Below, piece by piece: positions 24,027 to 36,614 of a stretch of DNA of 64,000 bases (the first letter of the stretch is position 1; each line of letters opens with the position of its first letter). Origin of the DNA: Monodelphis domestica (lineage: Eukaryota > Chordata > Mammalia > Didelphimorphia > Didelphidae); NCBI RefSeq assembly GCF_027887165.1, contig NC_077234.1, forward strand, positions 169,358,388-169,422,387, given 5' to 3'. The translations under genes were made by a program, and so were the position numbers. The notes beneath the pieces were generated by a model. The model made no database searches. It saw only the letters and a list, made by a program, of their open reading frames with translations, and had not been told where the DNA came from.

Positions 24027-24243
24027 AGGGGAACTAGATGGCACAGTAGATGAAATCAGGAAGACAGGTCCAAAAGTGGCCTCAGACACTTCCTCCCTGT
24101 GTGACCATGGGAAAGTCACTTAATCTTTTTTGCCTCAGTTTCCTCATATGTAAAAAGACCTGGAGAGTGAAATGGCAAACCACTTCAGTATCTCTGCTAA
24201 GAAAACTCCAAAGTCATGAAGAGTCAGACACGACTGAACAACG
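24027..24243 (+). repeat. tRNA-derived SINE (longer tail type)
   Basis: It shows 'ggggaactagatggcacagt', 'gtggcctcagacacttcct', 'gtgaccatgggaaagtcact', 'gcctcagtttcctca', 'gtgaaatggcaaaccacttc' and the tail 'agagtcagacacgactgaac'. The order is complete; divergence is moderate. Confidence 0.85.
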
Positions 24244-24769
24244 ATGAAATTGATAAACAGCAAAACCAAAACAAATCATAAATAGAAATGTATGCAGTAT
24301 GCTTCTCCATATTTCCTTGTCTCTCAAGGAAAGAGGTTCCATTTTCTGTTCTCTGAGATCATAATTGTCTATTATAACTGTCATTTTCATTTATGTTAGT
24401 ATGGTCATTGTTCATTTTTTTCTGCTTTCATTTTTATTTTTTAAATTTTCACTTCATTTTCATGTTTCCTTTCATTCTGCATCAACTCATGTAAACATTT
24501 CCATGTTTCTTTGAATTCTCATTTGCAAAAAGCAAAGGCAATTAACGCAATAGCATAGTAACAAATTATTAGTGGCAACAAAACATTTCCCCAATAGAAG
24601 AGGGACACTCTTACATAAATAAATTCTAGTATTCCTAGGAAGAATAACTCATCACTGGTTAAACTCATCACCTCTAATCTCATCACCATGCTAACTCCAG
24701 TTTTAACTGACACCACTTCCCTCTGCCTCCTCTCCCCACCGCTTAGAGGTCTAAAGAACAACTACCTCC

Positions 24770-24930
24770 CCTCACTTCTGGTTCCCTCTGCCCCCTCCAA
24801 TCTTCCTCCCCAGACCCTTTTCCAGCCTTCTTTTGTAGGTTGTCTCCCCTCATTACACGGTAAGCTCCTGGAGAACATGGACTGTTTTTCTTTATTCATT
24901 GTATCCCCAGAGCTTACTTTGTCACTCAAA
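24770..24930 (+). repeat. L2 LINE 3' end
   Basis: 'ggtaagctcctggagaacat', 'ggactg' and 'ttgtatccccagagcttact' match the L2 3' UTR. 24244-24760 and 24940-25450 contain no recognisable gene; about 25040-25080 has a short SINE head fragment ('gggggacagctagatggccc'). Confidence 0.5.
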
Positions 24931-25454
24931 ATTCTCTCTTGCTAGGCAGAAATCATGAGCTACTTTACGGAAACAACAAAGTGGGTATTTGCATATTTAA
25001 ATCATTTTTTGAAGATCATAAACTTGAGACTATATACTTTGGGGGACAGCTAGATGGCCCAGTTCCTTCAACTAATCTTCAGATGGAAGTCTTACACCAT
25101 TATTGGTCACTCTCCAGAGGACAATGCCTTTCCTGAAACAAGGTACTGATAATTGAACAAAATATTCCAGATGTGAGCTCTCCAGGAGAGAATATGGAGG
25201 ATTACTGCGTTTCTAGTATTAGATACAATGCTTCTCTTAATGAACTAGGATTACCTTAGGTTTTTTGGGGTTTTTTTTTTTGGTTGCCTTATCACAGTTG
25301 ACTCAACTTGTTTATACTGAATTAAAAGCACCTTGTGAGTTTCTATATAATCATGTTATCTTGTTTTGTGAAGATGTTTTTTAACCTAACTTTATATTTA
25401 TTGGCCAATATGTTGGTTTCTTTTGTTTATCTATAACTTTTGTTCTAAGGGAGG

Positions 25455-25785
25455 ATTTCCCTTTTTTAACTTTATTTTTTTAATTTGGAAAATTTTAATT
25501 AATTTAGAATATTTTTTCCTGGTTACAAGACTCATGTTCTTTCCCTCTCCTTCCCTCCACCCCCTCCCATAGCCAACACGAAATTCCACTAGGTTTTCCA
25601 TGTGTCATTGATCAAGACCTATTTCCATATTATTGATATTTGCACTAAGGTGATCATTTGGAGTCTACATCCCCAATCATATCTCCATAAACCCAAGTGA
25701 TCAAGCAGTCATTTTTCTTCTGTGTTTCTATTCCCACAGTTCTTCCTCTGAATGTGGATAGTGTTCTTTCTCATAAATTAAGGAT
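25455..25785 (-). repeat. L1 3' UTR fragment, reverse
   Basis: 'aatttagaatattttttcct', 'ccctccaccccctcccatag', 'tcaagacctatttccatatt' and 'cccacagttcttcctctgaa' form the reverse complement of the marsupial L1 3' UTR. The same sequence, in the same orientation, is present at 51329-51600. Confidence 0.8.
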
Positions 25786-26299
25786 TTCCATTGGAAAATG
25801 AGGAGGTAAAGTCAGAAATTGAGGGATAGTAAAAATAACATTAATAAAACTTAAAACTTTATCTCTATTGTCTTACTATATTGAATTCACCATCTTAGCC
25901 TGTTGTTTCTGGGATCCTCTATAAAGCAAAACTTTAGCTATAATTATTTGCCTTGTACTCTTTGCAAATTTGGTAAACTTATAATCTGTACCTTTATCCA
26001 AGTCACTGATAAAAAAGTGTTAATTCACTTTGGAAGTGTATTTATCTAAGTCCTTTATTTTGAAGACGAGTCCTCTTTTTTGTATTCACTGTATTAACCT
26101 CATTATTGTCTATAGCAATTGTAGGGATAAATAAAAGATGACATCCATTTATGGAAGGGGTTGGTATATGTTAAGTAATATGATAGTGACTGCTTCTCTC
26201 CCCCTTTCTTCCTCCTTGGTCATCAGAGAAAGTATAAGTCATAGGCTGAAATGATTGGTTTTACTTCTCTGTCCAGAACTGTGATTTCACAAGTATGAG

Positions 26300-26684
26300 G
26301 CTCCAGACTAATGGGTAATTTTATTCACTTTGTAAAATACCAATGTACCAAGTGTAATCTATAGTTTAGCTGGGCTTTTAAAAAAGAAATTAAATTTCTA
26401 AAGAAATATTTCATCATTATCAAATTAAGTAAGCACAAAACTGTACACATGGGAAACAAGTGAATGTTTAATGATTTTGAAAAATATTTGATAAAAGCCA
26501 TTTCGATTTTCTATAATCTCAGTATTTTCTCATTTTTGCACAAGGTAACATTTGCTTTCAAAGCATATTAATAAAGAGACATTAAACGGGTCAAACACAT
26601 GCCTCACAATTCTGAGACTCACTGTTTTCCTCATCAAATCAAATATACAAATCTCAAGTGACATAGGGCTTTTTAATCAATGAA
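26300..26684 (-). other. TEX30: TEX30 3' UTR (probable)
   Basis: This runs downstream of the TEX30 stop on the minus strand. Candidate signals on that strand are ATTAAA (26472-26467) and AATAAA (26325-26320). No repeat is recognised between them and the stop. The exact cleavage site cannot be fixed from sequence alone. 25790-26300 has no recognisable feature. Confidence 0.4.
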
Positions 26685-26858
<174 letters not shown>

Positions 26859-27131
26859 CTAACAGAAAAAATGAAAAGGAACCAGGTTTAATGCTAATGT
26901 CGTGATCATGCTGCTCTCCAGCACGTCACCCACCATGTACGTAACTAGGACTTTCTCCTCTCCCCCTCCTTTAACGAAGGCAAAGGTAGGCGTCTAACGT
27001 TGAGACGATCCTTCTTTCTCAGCTCAGGAGGGATGACGATGCTGAGCATTTATCACTGATAATTGTCTATCAGTTGTGGGTCAGATAAACTGTGTGGGGT
27101 AATCCCAAAAGAAATTCAGATGTCTGTGTCA

Positions 27132-27467
<336 letters not shown>

Positions 27468-27737
27468 TTAAAAAATTAAATTTAAAAAATTTTTTAAAAT
27501 TAAATTTTTTCTTCAAAAAACAGAAGTAAGCCAGAAGGACAGACCACAGTGCTAGAGCAAAGAAGGACATGCGTCAGACATTTCACTCTGCTCCCCACCA
27601 CAAGTCGTGGCGGTTAGAGAAGCAGAGCCCCTGAAGATCCTAGAACAAATGATAAAAGATTAATAACAATTCCTGCCAGTACAAATGTCAAGCTGCCAAG
27701 ATTTCCTGAGAGTCTGAGCTCAAAGACTGAGAGTTGT

Positions 27738-27905
27738 AAGTCTTTAGAAGTAATCAAATCAAGTCTTTCATTTTACACATGAGGAAACTGAGGCCTAGCA
27801 GTATGAAGTGACTTGCCCAAGGTCATACACATTAGTAGGAGGTGGGAAAGCTAGGGTATGAACCCAGATCTTCTGAATCTAAATCAAGCATTCTTTTTGT
27901 TGGCT
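27738..27905 (-). repeat. MIR SINE, reverse
   Basis: 'cattttacacatgaggaaac', 'tgaggcc', 'gtgacttgcccaaggtcata' and 'gaacccagatcttctgaatc' give the reverse complement of MIR. It lies in a TEX30 intron. Confidence 0.8.
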
Positions 27906-28309
27906 CCCCACTGAGGGTAATACTATCAAAGGGGTCTTCATGCCCCAACAATAGTGGATTAAAGGAGGATTCTTTCCTTTCTGTCATTTTCTCATGTGAA
28001 GCAGACAGCAGATACAAAGTTAACAAGTCAGAAAAGTGATTTGAAATCCTACCAATTTATAACTGAAAAAATTTTAAAGGATCCCAACATTAACATTCTG
28101 TTCAGTTATTTTAATCCTCTTTTGTCATTTCCTCAATACTTTGAGAATCCATTTTTTTGGTCAATCTGGGTTCTCAGGAGCTGCTATGTCCCCAAAATTC
28201 ATCCCCCCAGCAGGCACCATGATGCACCTCTTCCGCAATGCCCTGCATGTGTTAAAAAGGAGGGGGAGACCTTTAAATAATAAAAAAAATCAAAAGATCA
28301 GCAACTTAC

Positions 28310-28361
28310 CTCCAAGGAAAATTCCTGCAAGTCTGTACTCATCTGAAGTCTTCAGATATTC
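28310..28361 (-). CDS. TEX30: TEX30 coding exon, 52 bp
   Basis: The acceptor is 'tttttcttag' and the donor GTAAGT (28309-28304). Seventeen codons plus one base encode EYLKTSDEYRLAGIFLG and the first base of the next Gly. From memory, human reads NYLKTSGEYKLAGVFLGG. The phases fit both neighbours. Confidence 0.95.
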
Positions 28362-28609
28362 CTAAGAAAAATAAACCAGAAATGGAGGCGAAATTAGTAT
28401 AGGAAGTGTTCCTCTATGCAGCAATATAGGATGATAAGTATAAGAAAACATAGAATGTGGGTGATTCTTATATCCTTGCTAAATAAAGTGGTGTACTCTA
28501 GAATTTGAGATTAGTTGGTATATGGTGTCAGGAATGAAACCATATTTAAAATCTCTACATAGCTAAAAAAGTTTAGAAAAATCCAAGTAATTGATCATTA
28601 ATAGAGGGC

Positions 28610-28900
28610 TACGGACATCTAGGTGATGTAGGAAGGTGGCCTCAAGCCAGGAAGACCCGAGTTCAAATGTGACTTAGAGGGGCAGCGAGGTGGCACAGTG
28701 GATTGAGAGCCAGATCTAGAGTTTAAATCTGGCTTTGGCCACTTCCTAGCTTTGTGACCCTGGGAGAGTCATTTAACTCTAATTGCCTATCCCTTACCAC
28801 TCTTCTGCTTTGTTGATTCCAAGATGAGAGGTAAGGGATTAAAAATAAGTAAATAAAAAAATAAATCTGACTTAGACACAAGGATGTTGGAAAGAGCTTT
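28610..28900 (+). repeat. Old SINE opened by a younger SINE
   Basis: The outer, diverged SINE ('ctaggtgatgtaggaaggtg', 'caggaagacccgagttcaaa') is interrupted by a complete SINE at 28679-28867. The inner copy starts 'ggggcagcgaggtggcacag' and ends in an A-rich tail. It is flanked by a perfect 9-bp direct repeat TGACTTAGA (28670-28678 and 28868-28876). It lies in a TEX30 intron. Confidence 0.82.
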
Positions 28901-29109
28901 CAATCCTATAAATTCTATTTATTCAATTCTAAAAAAACTCATATAACCTTAGGTTTTATTAATAAGCATAAAGGATCTTGAACTAGAGAATCCTTAGTGA
29001 ACTCCCAGTTGAATTATCTTTGTTTCTAGATATAATATTTTTAGGAAGAACAATGATAGACTGAAGTGGGTTCCCAGGAGGGTAATGAGGATGGTGAGAG
29101 AAAAGAAGT

Positions 29110-29490
29110 CACCACTCCCTAACTTGCATTCTACATGTCATCTTCAACCTCCATGCATACATGCTGGCATCTCCCAAGGACTCCCTCCTCATCTTCATCT
29201 TTCAGGGACTGTATTGTCATTCAAGGTTCAGTTCAGACACCACTTCCTCCAAAGAACCTTTCCCAACATCCCTTCCTAAGCATATGCTCTTCCACCCCAA
29301 CTACTTCTAAAGGACTCCGTCTGGCTCTCTCCTTGGTTATAATCACAGCCTAATTTGTATTCAACTTATCTTCATTCATTTCTTCTCCATCACCCACTCT
29401 CAAGTAGAACCTGCAAGCGCCTTAAGGTACTGTTTTGTTTGTTGTATCCCAAGTGGCTAGCACGGAGGTGCTTAGAACCCATTTGTTTAA
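29110..29490 (+). repeat. L2 LINE 3' region
   Basis: 'ttcaaggttcagttcagaca', 'ccacttcctccaaagaacct', 'ttcccaacatcccttcctaa' and 'aagcgccttaaggtactgtt' follow the L2 3' end order ('..tcaaggcccagctcaaatgcc..cttcctccaggaagcc..'). Confidence 0.65.
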
Positions 29491-29504
29491 TTGAATAGGG
29501 GATG

Positions 29505-29845
29505 ATTAGCCCCGAGAAGACCAAGATGAAGGTAGACAGGAGGAAATAAAACAGCTGTCTTTAAGTACTAGATACCATATCTGGCACATAGACAAATTCA
29601 TTATTTGTACTTAGTCTCATGGGGCGGAACTATGAGAAATGGATGAAAGTCTCAAGATAGATTTTGGCTTAATGAAAGGAAAAGCTTCCTAAAAAGCAGA
29701 ATTGTTCAAAATTAGAATGAGCTGCCTTGGTAGGTGAGAAGGTCCTTATCTCTTCAAATGAAGGCTTAATGGTGACCTTCAAACATGAGCCTGACGAGTG
29801 ACTAGCAGGCCTCTTGGGTCCCTTCCAACTCGGGTTCCATAAAAC
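29505..29845 (+). repeat. CR1/L3-type LINE 3' end
   Basis: 'ggaaaagcttcctaaaaagc', 'agaatgagctgccttggtag', 'ggtccttatctcttcaaatg' and 'cccttccaactcgggttcca' match the 3' terminal part of CR1/L3 LINEs. It lies in a TEX30 intron. Confidence 0.7.
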
Positions 29846-29849
29846 ACTC

Positions 29850-31400
29850 CATGTCAAAATAGCATTTTATAGATATAGCAAGGTGCTATCTTCTTAGGAA
29901 GATCTGTGACCCTCCTCAAATCTGTGAGAATCCATGAAAAAGATATCATCCAAGAATCTAAAGATATTTTTCATTTTTGAAGGCCACAAGCATTTATTAT
30001 AATTGCAAAAGACTCTGTTTAGAACAAAAGCAAATATAAAATATGAAACATGATCCCTTCATTACAGAATTTTCAGGCAGGACTAAAACAAAAAAGATAT
30101 AAATACAAAATATATAAGCAAAATGCTACAAAAACCAAAGGAGGAAAGGTTCCCTTCCACCTTAAGTTAAACAAGATTTGATTGGGGAAATAATATTTTA
30201 GCATACTAAAAAAACAGAGATGTAAGGAAATCAAATGAGTCAATACTTAAAGAAATTAATTCAGACTATTCGCGGGAAGGTCAAATATTTTGTCCACAAT
30301 ATAATAATAACTGGGAAAGATCCTGAAGCTGGGTAAGATTGAAGGGGATGGCACAGGAGGCAGAGATAGTGTCATGGAAACAACAAAATAAACTGGGACA
30401 GGCTTTGAGAGAAAATGGAGGATAGGAAGGCCTGGTGTGCCTGGTGTGTCCATGGGCTCGCACAGAGTCAGACACAACTGAACAACAACAAAGAAATGAT
30501 AAGCAAAATGCTTTCAGAAAAACCTGTAAAGACTTACACAAATGGAGGCAAAATCAAACAAGACTGAACAACAGTTTAGCTAGGCCTTGAGGATGAGGAG
30601 GAATTCCACTGACAGAGATGCTGAGGGTGACACGTTCACCAGCAAAGGCATGGAGCACCAGATACACATGGTGAATGGTGAAGGGTCCTGTTTATCTGGA
30701 AGAGACTATACAGTGAAGAGCAGGGGCTAAAGCTGGAGAAGTAGATGGAAACTGGCCGGTTGGGGGCTTCAATGTAGGCTAAGGAGTTTAGACTTTAGTG
30801 GGCAGCAGGAAGACGCTGCAAGTTCTGTGGGTAGCAGAGTGACATGAACAAAGTTGTACTTTAGCCACATAACCTGAAAGGGATGTTAACATGGCCTGAA
30901 AAAGGAAGAGATCAGAGTGCACACAAGCAGAAGCCATACAGTTTTGTTATAACACTATCATCTGCTATCAGGTTAGAATTCCAGTGCTATACTAATACTT
31001 CCATTGGGCACAGAATCCCTGAAATGTCCCAGGGCCTTTCTGTGATGGCCGGATCATCACCATGGAAACAACTCTCCTACCAGCAAATGGAATAAAAAAG
31101 TATTTGTAAGGATAAGGCTTCCAAGGCCCTCTATTTTCTGCTAAATAAGACCCAAACTCCCCAAACTGGTAATCAAGGTCATTAAAAATCTGACCCAAAC
31201 CTACCTTTATGTCCTATTATGCCTCATTCTCCCTTTCACAACTCTGCCACCTCCAGGAAGCTTTGCTGATTCACCCCTAGCCAGAAATAGCTCTCTCCTG
31301 AACTGCCATAATAATTTTCTAGTAGTAATAATTCTACTAGTAGGTAGAACTTCTACCTACTAGTACATATTTTGGTTATTGGTGTGCATTTCGTTGTCAT
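29850..31400. other. TEX30 intron, mostly unassigned
   Basis: A SINE tail remnant lies at about 30441-30492 ('cacagagtcagacacaactg'). Pieces of the same ancient retroposon as at 19795 are at about 30580-30860. An L2-like piece ('cacctccaggaagctttgct') is near 31247. No exon is seen. Confidence 0.4.
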
Positions 31401-31404
31401 TCTT

Positions 31405-31600
31405 AACTTAAAAATAGCAAACATTTAAATAGTACTCTTGAGGTTTATAATGTGCCTTACTCACTTGCATCATCTCATTTGATTTCTACCTAACCTTGTG
31501 AGGTAGATATTATTATCTCCTTTTTACAAACGAGGAAACTGAGACTGAAAGAGGCTAAGTAGTAAGGGTCTGAAGCAAGATTCTGGACTCTAAATTCAGC
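31405..31600 (-). repeat. MIR-type SINE, reverse
   Basis: 'catctcatttgatttctacc', 'cttgtgaggtagatattatt' and 'acgaggaaactgagactgaa' form the reverse complement of the MIR/THER body. It lies in a TEX30 intron. Confidence 0.75.
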
Positions 31601-31798
31601 CCCATCCACTAAGTCAAATGCATTGAGGAAAGTGACTACATCATCTTCTTCTTTGATAACTTTGTTTAAAAACAGGTTTTTTCTAATTGTTTCCTCAATA
31701 AATACCTTGGAAATGTAACTAAAACCAAATTAATATAATCACATTCTCTGTATTTTCTTACACAGAATCTTTCTTTATGAAACACAGCAAACAACTTA

Positions 31799-32077
<279 letters not shown>

Positions 32078-32315
32078 TTACTTCCTAGCCCAAGTAACAG
32101 TAGTAAGATTATTTAGCTGTGAGAAATGGCCCAGTATTTGCCAAAGAGTTATAACACCTGTTTCTCAGAGAGAGAACAGGATATAAAACAAGGAAGATTA
32201 TTATTAGAGGCTGAAATTAGAAAGAAAAAATAGCCTGAAGTTAAACGTCTCAGGAAAAAAAGAGGAGATCCAAGAACTGAGCTTTAAATAAAGTACACAA
32301 ATGAACACACATTAC

Positions 32316-32390
32316 CTCTGAATAATTACTCATTGTCAGGATCAGTTTTGGAAACACAGCATATATGGCTCTGAAGCAAACACTTTCAAC
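32316..32390 (-). CDS. TEX30: TEX30 start-codon exon
   Basis: Acceptor 'tttctgatttcag' at 32391 and donor GTAATG (32315-32310) bound a 75-bp exon. The canonical ATG (32333-32331) gives MSNYSE, then joins VNLKIPF; human reads MSHTEVKLKIPF from memory. The context is A at -3. The 57 bases upstream of the ATG (32334-32390) have no in-frame stop, so the frame stays open to the exon edge (see the finding on an N-terminal extension). Confidence 0.9.
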
Positions 32391-32689
32391 CTGAAATCAG
32401 AAAACAACACTGGGATGAATGACCGCCGTGAGCAGTTGAGAGAATCACATTAAAAGCCAAGTTCCATTCTAATTGATTATGTCACACTGAATGTTAAATA
32501 CTGAAGGTTCTTTTCATCATTTCTCACCATTCCCATGGATATTCTTCATTGGTTTTATGACCAAGGGGAGTAAGCAAGTAGTAAAAAGAACAGAGTAAAA
32601 CATCCGGGCAAGATGGTACAGGGGGAGAAGATGGTTTTTGCCAACTACCTTACAACAAAGCCACTTTTTAAAATTCCTTCCCATCTCTA

Positions 32690-32945
32690 ATAACAATGAT
32701 GATGATAAGGATGATAGCCAACACTGGCATAGTGCCTTAAAGTTTGCAAATATCTCATTTGATACAATAACCCTGTGAGAAATCCACCATAATCTTCACT
32801 TTGCAGATGACAAAAATGAGGTTGAGAAGTGACTTACCCAAGATCACCCAACTAGTAAAATCTGAGGGAAGATTTAAAACTCAAATAAGGGCTTCCTTAT
32901 CACCAAGTCTAGCAGTGTATCTCCTATTCTACTGAATAGCCAGTA
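32690..32945 (-). repeat. MIR-type SINE, reverse
   Basis: 'agtgccttaaagtttgcaaa', 'atctcatttgatacaataac', 'gtgacttacccaagatcacc' follow the reverse MIR/THER order. It lies in TEX30 intron 1. Confidence 0.7.
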
Positions 32946-33509
32946 AAATGAGAAGCTGACTTTGACGATTTCCAAGGTATTTTCCATCTCTAAATCTAAG
33001 ATCCTATGTTATGCTGGTTTGAAAAATCAACATGGAAGCTTGGATCAAATGGGTGAGCTGAAAAATGCTGCTTTGTTTCCAAAAAAGGAAGTAGAGTCCC
33101 AGAGAAGTCTAGACAGGTCTCTCAAAAAGAACCTTAGACCATAGTGAAAGCTCAGCAATAAGTCTTAAAACAAATACATGTAATGAACCACACTAGACTG
33201 CTTATTTTGGAAGAGAGACCTGGGAGGCAACCTGTTTAATCAGAGTTTGAGCCCAGAATCACACAGCTAACATCAGAAAGATTTTTATACCAAGTCTTCT
33301 GAAAATAGAGCCATGCTCTTTCCTCAGTAACACATAGTATACTATTTTGGGAAAGTCACCCTCCATGTCTAGAATATACTCTTTCCTCATCTCTGACTTT
33401 CAGAATCCTTCACTTTCTCCTTAGCTCTTTGATTTAAGAATCTAATTTATGGAAGGCACTAAGCCCAATCAGGATATTCATAAATGGATAAAATGGGGTC
33501 CCTTCTCTC

Positions 33510-33835
33510 AAGGCCCTTCAAGCTACCTCCTCTAGGAAGTCTTCCCTGAGCCCCCCACCCCTACCCCAACACCCCAACCTAATTAAAAACACTCTCTTGT
33601 TCCTTAAATTTTCCTAAAAAGGGTATGTCATATGTATTCCTTGGGTCCTATCATTCCCAACCTTAAATACTTACCTACATACATTATATTCCTATTTCAC
33701 AACAGAATATAAATCCTTTGAGGTCAGGAACTGAGTGACCTTTTTTTTTTAAATCTTAATATTCCCAACAGTTATACTTATGCCTTAACTGTGGCAAATA
33801 TTTGATAAATGTTTGCTGAATTGAAATGAATAGAA
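33510..33835 (+). repeat. L2 LINE 3' end
   Basis: 'ctctaggaagtcttccctga', 'aatcctttgaggtcaggaac' and 'gataaatgtttgctgaattg' give the L2 3' UTR and terminus. 32950-33500 and 33840-34545 contain no recognisable exon or clear repeat. Confidence 0.7.
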
Positions 33836-35848
33836 TTCTAAACATCATTAACCACAGGCATTGCCAACCACCATGTAGAGCTAAGGTGCTGGGACATTAT
33901 CTAAAGATAGTCCACTTCTAGTTTTCCATGCCTATCTTATCTGTCAAAGCCTTCTATGGTTCATAATCACTGCCAGGTCCCTATGACTGTTCCCTTGACA
34001 AACTAGCCCTCCTTACCTTTTCTATGTACTTAGACCTTTCCTTTCTCCTGCTCACCCCTGAAACTTCGAGAACTCAGTATTTGTTGTGGCAACAGTTACC
34101 AGAAACATTCTAGAACATTTCAGGAGTGGTATTAACTGTAGGCAGGAGATGATGGGAGATCTAGCCGTTAGGTCTTTGTCCCACTGGGAGAAAGCTAAGA
34201 GGTGTTCACACAATTAGCCAATAAACACAGAGACAGACCAAGACCAACCCCTTCATTTTAGGAAAGCTGACCATCAGAAAAGAGATATGATATGTCCAAG
34301 ATTATCCATGGAGATGCTTATTCACATATACGCAAAGAAAATAAAAAGGAAAAAAAATCAGAATACAGTTACTCAAGCATCCATTAGGTAGTTATGTGAC
34401 AGGTCCCATACCAGGTGCTGAGCACACAAAGAAAGGCAAGAATAGACCCTGACTTCAGGCACCTTCCATTCTAAAGGAGAAGGCAACATAGTTTCTACAA
34501 ATACATATCATTAGAAGGAATGCAGCAGGCTCATTGAGTTTCTGGTTGATGAGGTGCAGAGCCAAGATGTCAGAGTAAAAGGAAGTGACCTGGACTTTCT
34601 CAAACACTCCAAACAACTTTAAAATAATGTCTCCAATAAGAGTTCCCATGAAATAATCTCCATCCCAAGACAATTTAGGAGATTGGCAGGAAAGGTCTGT
34701 CCCACCAGGATGGTGGCTGAGCTAGGAGCACAGTGTGGTAGTGAGCCTTGGAGGCAGCTACATCAATGGTGGCAGCAGCTTCAGAGGCTCTTAGTCCACA
34801 GGCTGGACAAGGGTTGGACAATTTGTTGAAAGGAGGTTATAGGGGATTCTTTGCTGGCACTGGGTACAGGACCCTGCTGCCTTGCCCATACACAGTTCTG
34901 GTCACAATCCCAAGGGGAAGAGGACAATTAGCCCTCAAGTGCTTATGGCTTTAGGGGTTCAGGGACTCCAGTCCCAATTTCAGGGTAGAGAAGAGTACTT
35001 ATGTTGCTGATGAGGGAGAGGGATCCTAGTCTAGGGTCCAAGGCATAGAGAAGCACTAGCTCTTTCAAGCCACAGGAGAGCAGGAACCTGAGTCCTATTT
35101 CCAGGGACATAAAGAACAATAGCATTTGCCTCTACACAGAACCAAGGGCCCTGGTCACAAGCCCATAGATCAAAGCAAGGTCAAGAGAATAGGGATTGCA
35201 CCTCTCCAAAACTAACTCTGAAAACAGCAGCATGAAAAATCTGAAACTTAGAATAGTGGCATCTCCACTCAGAGCAAAGCCCAAGTTTAACATAAAGTTG
35301 AAAAGTAAAGAAATAGGCTAGAAAAGATGAGCAAAACCAACAAAAAAAAAGACCCTGACCATATAAAGTCATTCCAGTGACAGAGATCAAGACACAAACT
35401 CAAAAAACAATGTAAGTTAAAACACTTATATGCAAAGCCTCAAAGAAAAATTTGAATTAGATACAAGCCCAAAAAAGAATTTCTCAAAGAGCTCAAAAGG
35501 GATTTAAAAAATCAAATAATAGAGGTAGAGGAAAAACTGGGAAAAGAAATAAGAGTAATGCAAGAAATTTATGAAAAAAAGAGGCAACATCTTGGTAAAA
35601 AAGGCTGAAAAAATACTGAAGAAAATAATACCTTTAAAAACAGGGCAAGTGGAAACTAATGACTCTACGAGACATCAATAAACAACAAAACAAAATTAAA
35701 ACAATGAAAAATATGGAAGGAGATATGAAATATCTCATTGGAAAAACACATGATCTGGAAAACAGATCAAAGAGAGATAATTTAAGAATTATTGGACTAC
35801 CTGAAAATCATGATTTTAAAAAAATGCCTACACAATGAGGAAAATTAA

Positions 35849-36614
35849 TGTTGTATGTAATAGTAACATTTCTTAAACCTTGGGTTTTAGTCTGCTTCCA
35901 AGCTAAAGTAATTTACTACCAGGCTTCAAGGAATCTCACTAGGCTGAATTCTTTTGTCTTTTATTAGATATAGGGTAGAGATCTGCTGCTATTTATTTGT
36001 TAACAAAAATTCTCTCTAAGACATTTGAAAGAAAAAGTCTTCTTTGTCCTTGCTAAATATCTCATCTAGGTTTGGGATAACCAGAGAAGAGCTGCTGAAA
36101 ATTTGGTTGAGTCAACATACTTTCTAACCAAAGACTGCCAGAATTTGAGTTTCATAAGATCCCTGATGTTAATTTTCACAGCCTGCCAGAGAAGGACATG
36201 CTGCCCATATTTCTCTAGCTATTGAACTTTGACCCATTTCAGCCACATTTCCCTGGCTGGAGAAAGCAGGGTGTGTCTTAGTCTTATCTTCATTCTGGCA
36301 AATACTCACCTCCCCTGGGATGAAGTAATATGAAAGAGGAGTTGAAGTCTCTAAGTTCACCTACTCTTTCAAAATATGTACTAATGGGGACTGTTAGGAG
36401 AGGGACAAAGGTCAAACTGTCAGGTCAATAACAAAGAGGACACAATTCCTTTTATAAGCAAAAGTCAGGACTCACAAAAACTTTTTTCCCTAAAAAAAAA
36501 AGCTGGAGAAAAGGATCCCTTCTTTGTTAATGGAAATTGCATGCCCCTGTTAATAAACAATGTTATTCTAAGACAAATTGCCTCATTTTCTCTATTGGCT
36601 AAAATCCAAACACA
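35849..36614. mobile_element. LTR-like fossil inserted in the old L1 ORF1
   Basis: About 766 bp foreign to L1 separates two adjoining parts of ORF1. The ends fit TG..CA (TGTTGTATG..AAACACA). It has an AATAAA-bearing segment near its right end. The family is not identified and orientation is uncertain. It is a solo LTR fossil with no viral genes. Confidence 0.45.
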
